Below, one piece after another: positions 51,087 to 59,528 of a stretch of 64,000 nt of DNA. How positions within the stretch are numbered: position 1 is the first letter of the stretch; each line of letters opens with the position of its first letter. The stretch spans positions 744,001 to 808,000 of the forward strand of contig CBDDIZ010000042.1 of the NCBI GenBank assembly GCA_965229305.1, given 5' to 3'. Both the position numbers and the translations under genes were made by a program. Under the pieces are notes generated by a model. The model was given only the letters and a program-made list of their open reading frames with translations, searched no databases and was not told the origin of the DNA. Origin of the DNA: JALHNI01 sp965229305 (GTDB taxonomy: Bacteria > Acidobacteriota > Terriglobia > Bryobacterales > Bryobacteraceae).

Positions 51087-51431
51087 TTACTGCCGCTGGC
51101 CTTTGACGGTGCCCTTCACTCCGTCAGTGGCGGTGAAGGTGCCTTCGAGGCGGTCGCCCTTTACTTCGGCCTTGACGGTGTAGGTGACGCCATCGCCGCC
51201 GACTTCGAAGGAGACTTTATCGCCATCGACGACGACCGAATTCACCTGGATCTTGTCTTCGTTGACGACGATGGTGCCGTTCCAGGCGCCCCAGTCTTCC
51301 CGGAGTTCGAGCACGGCGTCGGTCTTCATGCCATTGGAACCTTCGGAATGGATCTTCCACTTGCCGGCGACTTCGGCGAACAGCGAAAGGGTCAGGAGAA
51401 AGAGGAGCAGGACGGCCTTCATAACGTTCAT
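51087..51431 (-). CDS. Small exported beta-rich protein of unknown function
   Basis: The product has 114 residues with a signal peptide (VMKAVLLLFLLTLSLFAEVAG). The mature part alternates short strands (GKWKIHSEG, AVLELREDWGAWNGTIVV, KVSFEVGG, TYTVKAEVKGDRLEGTF), consistent with a small beta-barrel or lipocalin-like fold. No catalytic motif is seen. ATG 51431 and ATG 51422 are both possible. The blaI promoter overlaps the region just after its stop. Confidence 0.75.
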   Translation of the reverse strand: MNVMKAVLLLFLLTLSLFAEVAGKWKIHSEGSNGMKTDAVLELREDWGAWNGTIVVNEDKIQVNSVVVDGDKVSFEVGGDGVTYTVKAEVKGDRLEGTFTATDGVKGTVKGQRQ

Positions 51432-51443
51432 GCTCGCACGGCG

Positions 51444-51476
51444 CAAAAGCAAAAGGGGCTGCCCGCAGGCAGCCCC
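51444..51476 (-). terminator. Rho-independent terminator after the ManD-like gene
   Basis: On the minus strand a nine-base stem (GGGGCTGCC with GGCAGCCCC) closes a TGCG loop and is followed by TTTTGCTTTTGC. It sits between the end of the ManD-like gene and the 51431 gene. Confidence 0.8.
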
Positions 51477-51498
51477 GTGCTTCTGAAGTGAGGTGAGG

Positions 51499-52860
51499 TT
51501 ACTGCTTGATGATGGTGCCGTCGCGCTTGCGGACTTCGCCCCAACCGCCATTGAGGCGCTTCCGCTCGCCTTGCTCGCCATAGCCGAACGGATACTTCTT
51601 GGCGGCGGCTTCGTTGACTTCGATGCCCCAGCCGGGAGCCTCGTTGGCATAGGCGTAGCCGTCTTTCATGGTGGGCACGCCGGAGAAGACTTCGAGGGTG
51701 CGTTCCTGGAAGCCGCTCCATTCCTGCACGCCGAAGTTGTAGCAGGCGAGGTCGAGCGCGATGTTGGCGGCGTGGCCCATGGGGCTGACGTCGCCGGGTC
51801 CGTGCCACGCGGTGCGGACGTTGTAGGCTTCGCACATGGCGGCCATCTTGCGGCAGGGCGTGAGGCCGCCCAACTGGCTGACATGGACGCGGATGTAGTC
51901 GATCAGGCGGTCATGCACGAGCGGGAACCATTCCTGCGGCGAGTTGAAGAGCTCGCCCATGGCGATGGGCGTGGTGCAGGCCTGCCGGATGTGCTTGTAG
52001 TAGGCGTTGTCTTCGGGCGAGAGCGGATCTTCGAGGAAGAAGAGGCGGAACTGCTCGAGGTCCTTGGCCAACTGGATGGCCTGGGTGGGCGTGATGCGCT
52101 CGTGGGTGTCGTGCAGCAACTCGACTTCGTCGCCCAGCCCTTTGCGCGCAGCTTCGAAGACCTTAGGCGCGCGGCGGCAGTAGTCGTTGGGGTTAAAGAC
52201 GGGAGCCTTGTGTAGCGCGGGGACTTGTCCGCCCTTGGTGCCGGCCATCAACTGGTTGTAGTTGGCGCCCTGGCGGGAGCCGTAGGCCGCCTGGCCCGGG
52301 ATGCCGAACTGAATGCGGACGTGGCGGAAGCCCTGGTCCATGAACTTCTTGGCGCTGTCGATGATTTCGGAGAACTCGGTGCCGCCGGCGTGGCCATAGC
52401 AATCGGCCGCTTCACGGCACTTACCGCCCAGCAACTGGTAGACGGGCATGCCGGCCTGGCGGCCCTTGATGTCCCACAGGGCCTGATCGACGCCGGAGAT
52501 GGCATTGTTCAGGACTCCGGAGTTGCGCCAGTAGGAGGAGTTGTAGCACATCTGCCACGTGTCGTCGATGCGATCGGCGGGCTTGCCGACCAGCAGTGGC
52601 TTGAGGTACTTCTCCACCGCCACCACCACCAGATCCGCCCGTTGCGTATACGTGCCGCAACCCCAGCCGTAAAGGCCGTCCTGATCGGTGACCACCTTCA
52701 CTGCCACCAGGCGCAGACCCTGCGGGGCGGTGGCCACCACTTGAATGTCCTTGATGATGGGCGAAGGCGTAGCGCGGGTGGCTTTGTCCACACGCTGCTG
52801 CGCCGCCGCGGGAAGGGCTGGCACCGCGGCCAGCATTTTCATGAGCGATCGGCGGTTCAT
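51499..52860 (-). CDS. Exported enolase-superfamily dehydratase, ManD/RspA group
   Basis: This protein of 453 residues begins with a Tat-like signal (MNRRSLMKMLAAVPALPA). The ManD-type sequence is clear: the LLHDTHERITPTQAIQLAKDLE block, FFLEDPLSPED and PIAMGELFNSPQEW metal sites, then DYIRVHVSQLGGLT and WHGPGDVSPMGHAAN. These enzymes remove water from sugar acids such as mannonate or gluconate, although many members have low or no activity. Export of a ManD homologue is unusual. The start lies 18 bases after the ccmD stop, so read-through from the cytochrome operon is possible, although the functions do not match. Confidence 0.9.
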   Translation of the reverse strand: MNRRSLMKMLAAVPALPAAAQQRVDKATRATPSPIIKDIQVVATAPQGLRLVAVKVVTDQDGLYGWGCGTYTQRADLVVVAVEKYLKPLLVGKPADRIDDTWQMCYNSSYWRNSGVLNNAISGVDQALWDIKGRQAGMPVYQLLGGKCREAADCYGHAGGTEFSEIIDSAKKFMDQGFRHVRIQFGIPGQAAYGSRQGANYNQLMAGTKGGQVPALHKAPVFNPNDYCRRAPKVFEAARKGLGDEVELLHDTHERITPTQAIQLAKDLEQFRLFFLEDPLSPEDNAYYKHIRQACTTPIAMGELFNSPQEWFPLVHDRLIDYIRVHVSQLGGLTPCRKMAAMCEAYNVRTAWHGPGDVSPMGHAANIALDLACYNFGVQEWSGFQERTLEVFSGVPTMKDGYAYANEAPGWGIEVNEAAAKKYPFGYGEQGERKRLNGGWGEVRKRDGTIIKQ

Positions 52861-52878
52861 GGGCGATTCCTTTACAAC

Positions 52879-53034
52879 CTACTTCTTAGGACTTGCGTCG
52901 AGCATCCGTTTCAAATGATCGATTTCGGATTGTATCTTACGTCCGCGGGCGGTGAGGAGGAGGGTGTAAAGGCACAGGATGGTCCACGCGGCGGCGAGGC
53001 CATAAAACATGTATTCAAAATTGCGTTGATCCAT
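52879..53034 (-). CDS. ccmD: Haem exporter small subunit CcmD-like
   Basis: A short gene of 51 codons lies between ccmC and the ManD-like gene, with ATG 53034 preceded by AGGAGAACTCC. The product (start MDQRNFEYMFYGLAAAW) has one membrane helix (GLAAAWTILCLYTLLLTA) followed by a basic, coiled-coil tail (RGRKIQSEIDHLKRML). This is the typical CcmD form: a tiny bitopic protein that helps release holo-CcmE from the CcmABC complex. Position directly after ccmC fits as well. It is short enough to be missed by automatic gene calling. Confidence 0.85.
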   Translation of the reverse strand: MDQRNFEYMFYGLAAAWTILCLYTLLLTARGRKIQSEIDHLKRMLDASPKK

Positions 53035-53043
53035 GGAGTTCTC

Positions 53044-53736
53044 CTAGGCGATGGCGTGGGTTTGGCGGCGTAAGGCTTCAACGGCGCGCTGGTTGTCTTC
53101 GAGCTTCATGCGGACGGCGACCAGGACGAGGGCGAGCAGGAGGAAGGCGCCCAGGTTGTGATAGAGCATGGCCTGCATGGCCGGGTCGATCGTGCTGGCA
53201 TCGCCGGTGCGGATGGTGAGCACGGGTCCGGGATGCTGGGTGCGATACCAGACGTTGGCCTTGTAAGTGAAGTAGACGGCGGCGAAGGAAAAGATGGACA
53301 GCACGGCGGAATTCTTGGCACGTTCCGACGGATCCTTGATGCCCTCGCGCAGCATCAGGTAGGCGAGATAGATGAGCCAGGTGATGAGCGCGGAGGTAAG
53401 GCGCGCGTCCCACGTCCACCAGATGCCCCATTGCTGGCGGCCCCAAATCATGCCGGTGACCAGGTTGATGGCGGCGAGCGCCAAGCCCACTTCGGTGGCC
53501 GATACGGCGAAAACGTCATACTTCCACTTCTTGGTTTTGAGATAGATGCCGCTTGAGATTGCCGCGCCGAGGAAGCAGGCCACGCCGGCGAAATACGGCG
53601 GCAGATGGAAGAAGAAGATGCGGTACACCGCGCCCTGCATGGCTTCATCCGGCAACTGCAGCAGGATGATGTAGAGGTTGCGCACGAAGTAGAGCGCAGC
53701 CAGGATGCCCGCTCCGTAGATGATTTTGTCACGCAT
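53044..53736 (-). CDS. ccmC: Haem exporter protein CcmC
   Basis: The protein has 230 residues and six membrane helices. The haem-handling tryptophan-rich motif is WGIWWTWDARL, and conserved His residues flank it (FFFHLPP before, YRTQHPG after). It binds haem and loads it onto CcmE together with CcmA, B and D. The gene starts 11 bases after ccmB ends. Confidence 0.95.
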   Translation of the reverse strand: MRDKIIYGAGILAALYFVRNLYIILLQLPDEAMQGAVYRIFFFHLPPYFAGVACFLGAAISSGIYLKTKKWKYDVFAVSATEVGLALAAINLVTGMIWGRQQWGIWWTWDARLTSALITWLIYLAYLMLREGIKDPSERAKNSAVLSIFSFAAVYFTYKANVWYRTQHPGPVLTIRTGDASTIDPAMQAMLYHNLGAFLLLALVLVAVRMKLEDNQRAVEALRRQTHAIA

Positions 53737-53747
53737 AGTTATCGAAC

Positions 53748-54428
53748 CTATCCCACCAGGACCGTCTCCACCAGCACGGCGGCCAGGGAGGTGAAGATGA
53801 TATCAAAGGCCACTAAAACCCGAAGCCAGATGGCGTGTTCGGCATCGATGGGTTGGCCGGCCACCAGAAGGGTGGTGAGCTGCATGGCGGCCATCAACGC
53901 CGGAATCAGCATCGGATAGATCAGCATGGGCAGCATCAACTCGCGGAGTTGCATGTTGACGGTGAGGGCGCCGAACATGGTGCCGAGCGCAGCCATAGAC
54001 CAGGTGGCGAGCGCCGCCACGCCGAGCAACACCGGGAGTTGCTGCGTCCAGGAGAGGTTGTAGAGGATGCCAAACACGGGGAAGCAGACGGCTTCGATGA
54101 TCGCGATGAGCACGAAGTTGGCGATGGCTTTGCCGATGAACAGTGCCGAGCCGGGAATCGGCGAGGCGAGCAAGGCATCGAGGCAATCGTTGGGCAATTC
54201 GCGGGCGAAGCCGCGGTTCAAGATCAGCGTGCCGGAGAAGGCGAAGACCATCCACAACAGGCCGCCGGACATCTGCTCGAGGACTTCAGAATCGGGGTCC
54301 ACCACAAAGCTGAACAGCAACAGGATAACGATGGCGAACGAGAGCGAGGCGTTGAGCGCTTCCTTGGTGCGCAACTCACTGCGCAGATCCTTGGCGGCGA
54401 CTGCGGCGATTTGGCGCAGGTACGTCAT
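53748..54428 (-). CDS. ccmB: Haem exporter protein CcmB
   Basis: The start is ATG 54428 (MTYLRQIAAVAAKDLRSELRTKE), overlapping the ccmA stop as ATGA. The frame is open further upstream but that is ccmA in another frame. The product is 226 residues with six membrane helices and the CcmB segments GGLLWMVFAFSGTLILNRGF and LDALLASPIPGSALF. It forms the membrane part of the CcmAB transporter-like complex. Confidence 0.95.
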   Translation of the reverse strand: MTYLRQIAAVAAKDLRSELRTKEALNASLSFAIVILLLFSFVVDPDSEVLEQMSGGLLWMVFAFSGTLILNRGFARELPNDCLDALLASPIPGSALFIGKAIANFVLIAIIEAVCFPVFGILYNLSWTQQLPVLLGVAALATWSMAALGTMFGALTVNMQLRELMLPMLIYPMLIPALMAAMQLTTLLVAGQPIDAEHAIWLRVLVAFDIIFTSLAAVLVETVLVG

Positions 54429-55126
54429 GCCGCTTCTCCGTAATGCTGATAGACCCAGCCGGGGTTGGCTAGCATCTCGTCGGTGCGCGGGCCGTGGAAG
54501 GCTAATTGGCCGCGGTTCAACAGCAGGACATGCGAGGCCAGTTCGAGCGCTTCGCGTAACTGATGGGTCGACAGCACGACGGTGGCGCCGCCGCGCAGAG
54601 CTTCGCGCAGCAGGCCTTGCAGCAGATGGATGGCGCGATCGTCGAGCGAGGTGAATGGCTCGTCCAGAATCAGGAAGCGCGGCTGATGGATGAAGGCGCG
54701 GGCGATGGCGAGCCGCTGCCGCATGCCGCGGGAGAATTCGCGAGCCAAGCCGCGGCGGACGCGGGCGAGGTCGGTTCGTTCGAGCCACTGGTCGACGGCC
54801 TGATGCGGATGGGCGAGGCCGTAGAGGCGGGCGAAGGTCAGCAGGTTCTCTTCGGCCGAGAGTTCGTCGTAGACGCCGATGCCATGGCCGATGATGCCGA
54901 TCCGCGAGCGGATGGCGGTGTGGCGCGGATTGCCATCCAGAATCTTCACTTCGCCCTCAGACGCTTGGGACAGGCCGGCGAGAATGCGCAGGAGCGTCGT
55001 TTTGCCGGCGCCGTTCCGGCCCAGCAGGGCGACACAACTGCCTTCTGGAAAGTCGAAGCTGACCTTCCGGAGGGCGGCGAAATCACCGTAGTATTTCCAA
55101 AGTGATTGGGCGCCCAGCGCCGTCAT
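54425..55126 (-). CDS. ccmA: Haem exporter ATPase CcmA
   Basis: This ABC ATPase has 233 residues: Walker A GRNGAGKTT, signature FSRGMRQRLAIARA (an SRGM variant of LSGGQ common in CcmA), Walker B FLILDEPF and the switch His in STHQ. ATP hydrolysis by CcmAB releases haem-loaded CcmE from CcmC. Both ends overlap neighbours by four bases. Confidence 0.95.
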   Translation of the reverse strand: MTALGAQSLWKYYGDFAALRKVSFDFPEGSCVALLGRNGAGKTTLLRILAGLSQASEGEVKILDGNPRHTAIRSRIGIIGHGIGVYDELSAEENLLTFARLYGLAHPHQAVDQWLERTDLARVRRGLAREFSRGMRQRLAIARAFIHQPRFLILDEPFTSLDDRAIHLLQGLLREALRGGATVVLSTHQLREALELASHVLLLNRGQLAFHGPRTDEMLANPGWVYQHYGEAA

Positions 55127-56103
55127 TTGGCGCCCTTGCGCGCGCCGGCCGGCGATTGACGGTAGAGCAGGTAGAAGGCGGCCGCGAGAATGGCGACCGT
55201 GAGGCCAACGATGAACTCGATGCGGTCGTAGATCTTGGGGAAGATCGTGTCAATGGGCGGCCCTTGCTCTTCCTCTTCCGAACTCGGGGCGGTGTTCGCC
55301 AAGGTGCCAGCGCCTTCGATGTTGATCGTCAACGGGCCGTTCTTGGCGGTGAAGACCGACGCCATGGTGCGCGGTTCGTTGGTGAGGAAGGTGAGCGCGT
55401 CGCTTTTGAGCGTGACGCCGCGCGGGGCGATGACCCGCGTTTGCCCTTGGTGAAGGATGCGCGTGTTCAGGTCGCCGGGCGGGGCGAAGGGAGCGGTCCA
55501 GGCAATGTCGAAGCGGGTTTCGCCGGGCTTGAGGGCGAAGTCCACGGAGTAGACGTTCGGCTCGCCGGTGGGCCGGATGGGCCGCTTGATGGGCATGCCG
55601 CGCGAGCCGCTGGAGGCGTCGACGGTGGCTTTGCCCTGCGCCATCGGCGGCAGGAAAAAGCGCAGCGAGCCGCCTTCGGGGTCCGAGAGCGTGGTGTTGG
55701 TGGGGTTCTCGTAGATGATCGTTTCGCGCACGCGGAGTTCGCCGGGCACCGGTTCGATCAGGATCATGTGCTGGCTGGCGGCGGCGCCCGCCACTTTCTT
55801 GGCGGCGGAGAACACCGGCACTTCGATGCCCGTGGTGGCCGCGCCCGGTTCAATCAGCTTGTTGTAGTTGACGCCTTCGAAGCTGGTCTGCAGGAGGGCC
55901 ATCCCTTCAGAGGCGCCATTGATGCTGAACTTGCCGGAGCCATCCGTGGTGGTGCTGCCCATCGACTTCATACCCTGGGCCCCGGGGGACACCAGACTCA
56001 CCGTGGCGCCGGCTACCGGCTGCCCCGTGGTTTTGTTGACGACTGTGCCGTCGATGGCCTGCAACGCGATCGCGGCTAAGAAGAACAGAACGGTGCGCTT
56101 CAT
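55123..56103 (-). CDS. Membrane-anchored protein with carboxypeptidase-regulatory-like domain in the ccm operon
   Basis: From ATG 56103 the product has 326 residues: a signal peptide (TVLFFLAAIALQAID), a CarboxypepD_reg-like beta-sandwich (GTVVNKTTGQPVAGATVSLVS), a larger periplasmic beta-rich region and one membrane helix near the C-terminus (FIVGLTVAILAAAFYLLY). I know no Ccm component of this form. Four-base overlaps with the zinc-ribbon gene upstream and ccmA downstream make it an integral part of the operon. It might hold apocytochrome or the haem lyase, but that is inference from place only. Confidence 0.8.
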   Translation of the reverse strand: MKRTVLFFLAAIALQAIDGTVVNKTTGQPVAGATVSLVSPGAQGMKSMGSTTTDGSGKFSINGASEGMALLQTSFEGVNYNKLIEPGAATTGIEVPVFSAAKKVAGAAASQHMILIEPVPGELRVRETIIYENPTNTTLSDPEGGSLRFFLPPMAQGKATVDASSGSRGMPIKRPIRPTGEPNVYSVDFALKPGETRFDIAWTAPFAPPGDLNTRILHQGQTRVIAPRGVTLKSDALTFLTNEPRTMASVFTAKNGPLTINIEGAGTLANTAPSSEEEEQGPPIDTIFPKIYDRIEFIVGLTVAILAAAFYLLYRQSPAGARKGAK

Positions 56104-56516
56104 GCCATCGCCTTTCCACACTCGCCGCAGAACTTGAGCGGTTCTTTGAAGCGGGCCTGGCAATGCGGGCACACACACTGAGCGGCCTGCTCTTTCTTCT
56201 TGCGGGGCGGTGCCGTGGTGGCGACCGTCTTCCCTTCCGCGGCCAGGCGTTGCTTAATCTCGTCGACTTCGGCCAGGACGGCGCCAAGTTCTTTCTGCAC
56301 GGCGAGCTTCGAGCTTTGGTAATCCTCGTCCGAGAGCTTGCCGAGCCGGTATTCGAACTGCAGGTCGCGCAGGTTTTCGTAGATCCGGGCTTTGCGTTCG
56401 TCGAGATGACGGAATGGGTTCTCCGGGGCGGGCTCCGGAAGATCGGTTTCGCGCACGCCCATGGTGAAGAGGACGACTCCTGCGACCAGGAGGATCGAGA
56501 GGACAACGACGGTCAT
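56100..56516 (-). CDS. CcmI-like membrane protein with zinc ribbon
   Basis: The product has 138 residues: an N-terminal membrane helix (VVVLSILLVAGVVLFTMG), a helical segment ENLRDLQFEYRLGKLSDEDY that matches the start of CcmI/CycH proteins, a charged linker, and a C-terminal zinc ribbon (CPHC and CGECG). The large TPR part of CcmI is absent. In this lineage it may stand in for CcmI in presenting apocytochromes, or link cytoplasmic signals to the complex. It starts right after ccmH and overlaps the next gene by four bases. Confidence 0.8.
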   Translation of the reverse strand: MTVVVLSILLVAGVVLFTMGVRETDLPEPAPENPFRHLDERKARIYENLRDLQFEYRLGKLSDEDYQSSKLAVQKELGAVLAEVDEIKQRLAAEGKTVATTAPPRKKKEQAAQCVCPHCQARFKEPLKFCGECGKAMA

Positions 56517-56996
56517 TTAATCGAAGTTCGCCATTTCCTTGTCGAGTTGCGCGCGGATGCGTTCAGCGGAGCCGTCCGGTAGCTCGTTGACGAGGACGGG
56601 GCGGCGCGAACGTTTGATCCACCAGGCAATCGCGCCCAGTCCGAGCAGAATCGCAATCGGCGGCATTAGCCAGCTCATGGCATTGAAGCCTTCGGCGGGC
56701 GGAACGGCAAACGCTTTCAGGCCTTCGCGCTTGGCGAAGAAGTCGGCCACCTGATCATCGTTCATGCCGGCCTTTTGCAAATCAGCGATCTTCTCGCGAG
56801 CGGGTCCGGCATAGTGGCAGCCGAGCATCTGGCAGGTGCCGACCGTGTTCTTGCAGGCGCCGCAAAGGCAGGCGAGCTTATCGCCGGCACGGCGCACATC
56901 GGGCGTGAGGAAAGCCGTCGGACTCTGCGCGATGCAGAGTCCGGCGACGAACAAAATCGCGAGGCTAGTTTTCCACTGGCTGGGGTTGACGCGCAA
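56517..56996 (-). CDS. ccmH: Apocytochrome thiol reductase CcmH-like
   Basis: The product has 159 residues. TTG 56996 is taken as the start because GGAGGT lies eight bases before it, inside the end of ccmF. A signal peptide is followed by a Cys-rich helix-turn (CLCGACKNTVGTCQMLGCHY) in place of the usual LRCxxC, then a helical hairpin and a C-terminal membrane helix (PPIAILLGLGAIAWWI). CcmH keeps the CxxCH thiols of apocytochromes reduced. The CGAC pair could do this, but three extra Cys are unlike the proteobacterial protein. Confidence 0.85.
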   Translation of the reverse strand: MRVNPSQWKTSLAILFVAGLCIAQSPTAFLTPDVRRAGDKLACLCGACKNTVGTCQMLGCHYAGPAREKIADLQKAGMNDDQVADFFAKREGLKAFAVPPAEGFNAMSWLMPPIAILLGLGAIAWWIKRSRRPVLVNELPDGSAERIRAQLDKEMANFD

Positions 56997-58980
56997 TGCC
57001 GACCACCTCCATCTTGGGATACTGCATCTTTACCTTGCTGGGGACCAGGCAGATCAGCGTGCCGATCAACAACACCCAGTAGCCCACCCAGATCCAGGAG
57101 ACCAGCGGGAAGACATAGCTTTGCAGAATGACTTTGGAATCGTTGGTGAGGCCGGCGAAGTTGAGGTAGAGGTCCTCGTTCAGCCGGCGGCGGATGGCGA
57201 CGTTCGACGTCTGCGAGCCGCTGACGGCGTACTTGCGCAGCTCCGGCTGCAGCGTGCCGAGCATTTCTCCACCGGAGCGAATCTCGACGACAGCATGATT
57301 CCAGACGTAGTTTTCGTTCTCGCCACCTTTGAGGTCGGCGACCTTGAGGTCGTAACGGCCGAGCTTGAAGGTGGAGCCCACGGTGGCTTCCACTGTGCGG
57401 TCGATGTTGAAGGCCGCGCCGGTGAAGCCGATGAACATGATCACGATGCCCATGTGGACGATATAGCCGCCGTAGCGGCGCGTGTTGCGGTGCGTGAGTT
57501 CGACGGCGGCGCCGATGAAGCTAATCTGGTCCTTCGCTGCAATCGACTTGGTGCCTTTCCAGAATTCGGAGGCGATGGTGGCGGTGACGAAGAAGCACAG
57601 GCCGAACGAGATGACGGCGTAGATGTGGTGAATGCCGAGTGCGGCCAGCACGGCCATAAAGATTGCGCTGCCCACGGTGGGCATCAGGAAGGCGCGCTTC
57701 AGGGCGTCCACCGAACTACGGCGCCAGGCAATGAGCGGTCCCACACCAGTGAGGAACAGCAAGAAGAGGCCGATCGGAATGTTGACGCGGTTAAAGTAGG
57801 GCGCGTCCACGGTGATCTTTTCGCCAGTGACGGCTTCGGAGATCACCGGGAACAGCGTGCCCCAGAGAATCGCAAAGCAGCTTGCGAGCAGGATCAGGTT
57901 GTTGAACAAGAAGCTGGATTCGCGGGAGACGACACTCTCGAGCTGCGTTTCGCTCTTCAGGTACGGCAGGCGGTTCAGGATCAGCCAGATGGTGCCACCG
58001 ATGCCCAAGGCGAGGAAGACGACAAAGTAATTGCCGAGCGACGACTGCGCGAAGGCGTGCACGGAACTCACTACGCCGGAGCGGGTGAGGAAGGTGCCCA
58101 GGATGCAGAGGAAGAACGTGGCCGACACCAGCACCATGTTCCAGACCTTCATCATGCCTTTCTTCTCCTGCATCATCACCGAGTGCAGGAAGGCCGTAGA
58201 GGTGATCCACGGGAGCAGAGAAGCGTTTTCAACCGGATCCCAGCCCCAGTAGCCGCCCCATCCGAGCACGGCGTAAGCCCAGCCGGCGCCCAGCAGGATG
58301 CCCGTGGATTGGAACGCCCAGGTGACCAGGGCCCAACGGCGCGTGGTGTGAATCCAGCCGTCACCGGGCTGCTTGGTGATCAGCGAGCCCATTGCAAACG
58401 CGAACGGGACGATAAAGCCGACATAGCCGAGATAAAGGAAAGGCGGATGGATCACCATCGTCCAGTACTGCAGCAGCGGATCGAGACCGCGGCCATCGTC
58501 CATGGGCGTGGCGGCGCGGCCGATCGCGAGAATCTTGAAGGGGTGTTCGACGAACGTAACCAGGAGGAGGAAGAACACCAGCGTGGTCATCAACACGGCC
58601 GTGATCCACGGCATCATCGTGCGGTATTGGTGCTTCTTGCGGGTGGTGAAAACGACGACAGCCGTATAGGTGGAAAGAATGAAGCTCCAGAAGAGCAGCG
58701 AGCCTTCCTGGCCGCCCCACCAGGCAGTGAACTTGTAGACGGTGGCCATCGCCTTGTTGGAGTGAGCCCAGACGTACTGCAGGCGGAAGTCGTCGGTCAT
58801 CAGGGCGTAGATCAGCAGGCCGGAGGCCGCCACCACCAGAGCCCAGACGCTATAGACGGCGCGCTGTGCGCTTACCAGGAGAAAGGGCTTTTGTTTCCAA
58901 GCGCCTACAACCGAAGCCAGGACGGAATAGACGCCCAGGCAGAAGGCGAGGATCAGGCACAGCCCGCCGATATTTTCCAT
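56965..58980 (-). CDS. ccmF: Cytochrome c haem lyase subunit CcmF
   Basis: A large polytopic protein of 671 residues with about 15 membrane helices. The haem-handling motif is GGYWGWDPVENASLLPW, and conserved His residues flank it, including the one in VIHPPFLYLGYVG. It ligates haem from CcmE to apocytochrome CxxCH sites. Two TrpGly-rich early stretches (FTAWWGGQEGSLLFW) are also typical. The gene starts 12 bases after ccmE and its last 32 bases overlap ccmH. Confidence 0.96.
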   Translation of the reverse strand: MENIGGLCLILAFCLGVYSVLASVVGAWKQKPFLLVSAQRAVYSVWALVVAASGLLIYALMTDDFRLQYVWAHSNKAMATVYKFTAWWGGQEGSLLFWSFILSTYTAVVVFTTRKKHQYRTMMPWITAVLMTTLVFFLLLVTFVEHPFKILAIGRAATPMDDGRGLDPLLQYWTMVIHPPFLYLGYVGFIVPFAFAMGSLITKQPGDGWIHTTRRWALVTWAFQSTGILLGAGWAYAVLGWGGYWGWDPVENASLLPWITSTAFLHSVMMQEKKGMMKVWNMVLVSATFFLCILGTFLTRSGVVSSVHAFAQSSLGNYFVVFLALGIGGTIWLILNRLPYLKSETQLESVVSRESSFLFNNLILLASCFAILWGTLFPVISEAVTGEKITVDAPYFNRVNIPIGLFLLFLTGVGPLIAWRRSSVDALKRAFLMPTVGSAIFMAVLAALGIHHIYAVISFGLCFFVTATIASEFWKGTKSIAAKDQISFIGAAVELTHRNTRRYGGYIVHMGIVIMFIGFTGAAFNIDRTVEATVGSTFKLGRYDLKVADLKGGENENYVWNHAVVEIRSGGEMLGTLQPELRKYAVSGSQTSNVAIRRRLNEDLYLNFAGLTNDSKVILQSYVFPLVSWIWVGYWVLLIGTLICLVPSKVKMQYPKMEVVGIARQPQPVEN

Positions 58981-58992
58981 GAGTAGGTTCCT

Positions 58993-59436
58993 TTAGCTAG
59001 TGGCCGGCTTGGCGTAGCTGTTGGTGTTACCGGGCTTGGCGCCAGGCTTCGCTTCATACTTCGACGCGCACTTGGCCTGAATCCGGTTGGCCTGAAAAAC
59101 GCCGTCGGAGCCCATCTTGCCGTCAGCCAGGCACTGGGCGCCGATGCGGAACGTATCGGGCAGCGGATCCTTGCCGTTATAGACGACGTTGAGCATGAGA
59201 TTCTTCCCGTTTTCCTTCTGGATCATGCGGAACTTGACGCTTTGTCCATTGCGCTCAATGCTTTCCACGTCCCCACCGACTCGCAGACGCTTCACCTGGG
59301 CGTCGTTGCCCATGGCGTTCATCTCTTCGATGGTCTTGTAGTAGGTCTTGGTTTCGCTGACGCCGTCCATGGCGAGCCAACCCAGCGTGGAGACGATGAT
59401 CAGGATCAGAATGCCGAACTTTGCGTAGGGATGCAT
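58993..59436 (-). CDS. ccmE: Haem chaperone CcmE, CxxxY type
   Basis: The protein has 147 residues with an N-terminal anchor helix (FGILILIIVSTLGWLA) and the OB-fold haem-chaperone domain (VKRLRVGGDVESI, then VVYNGKDPLPDTF). The usual haem-binding His is replaced: the motif is CASKY, Cys123 to Tyr127, so this is a CxxxY CcmE as described for some deltaproteobacteria and archaea rather than the common HxxxY form. It is the first gene of the operon, with GGAGAG before its ATG. The 92 bases separating it from the divergent gene should hold the operon promoter. Confidence 0.92.
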   Translation of the reverse strand: MHPYAKFGILILIIVSTLGWLAMDGVSETKTYYKTIEEMNAMGNDAQVKRLRVGGDVESIERNGQSVKFRMIQKENGKNLMLNVVYNGKDPLPDTFRIGAQCLADGKMGSDGVFQANRIQAKCASKYEAKPGAKPGNTNSYAKPATS

Positions 59437-59528
59437 GGGAACTCTCCGCTTTCGCCTTTAGTATAACGCCCGGTTAGACGCGGGTCAGGGCGATTTTCTT
59501 CCCGCCCCGCGCCGGATAATAGAAAAGA

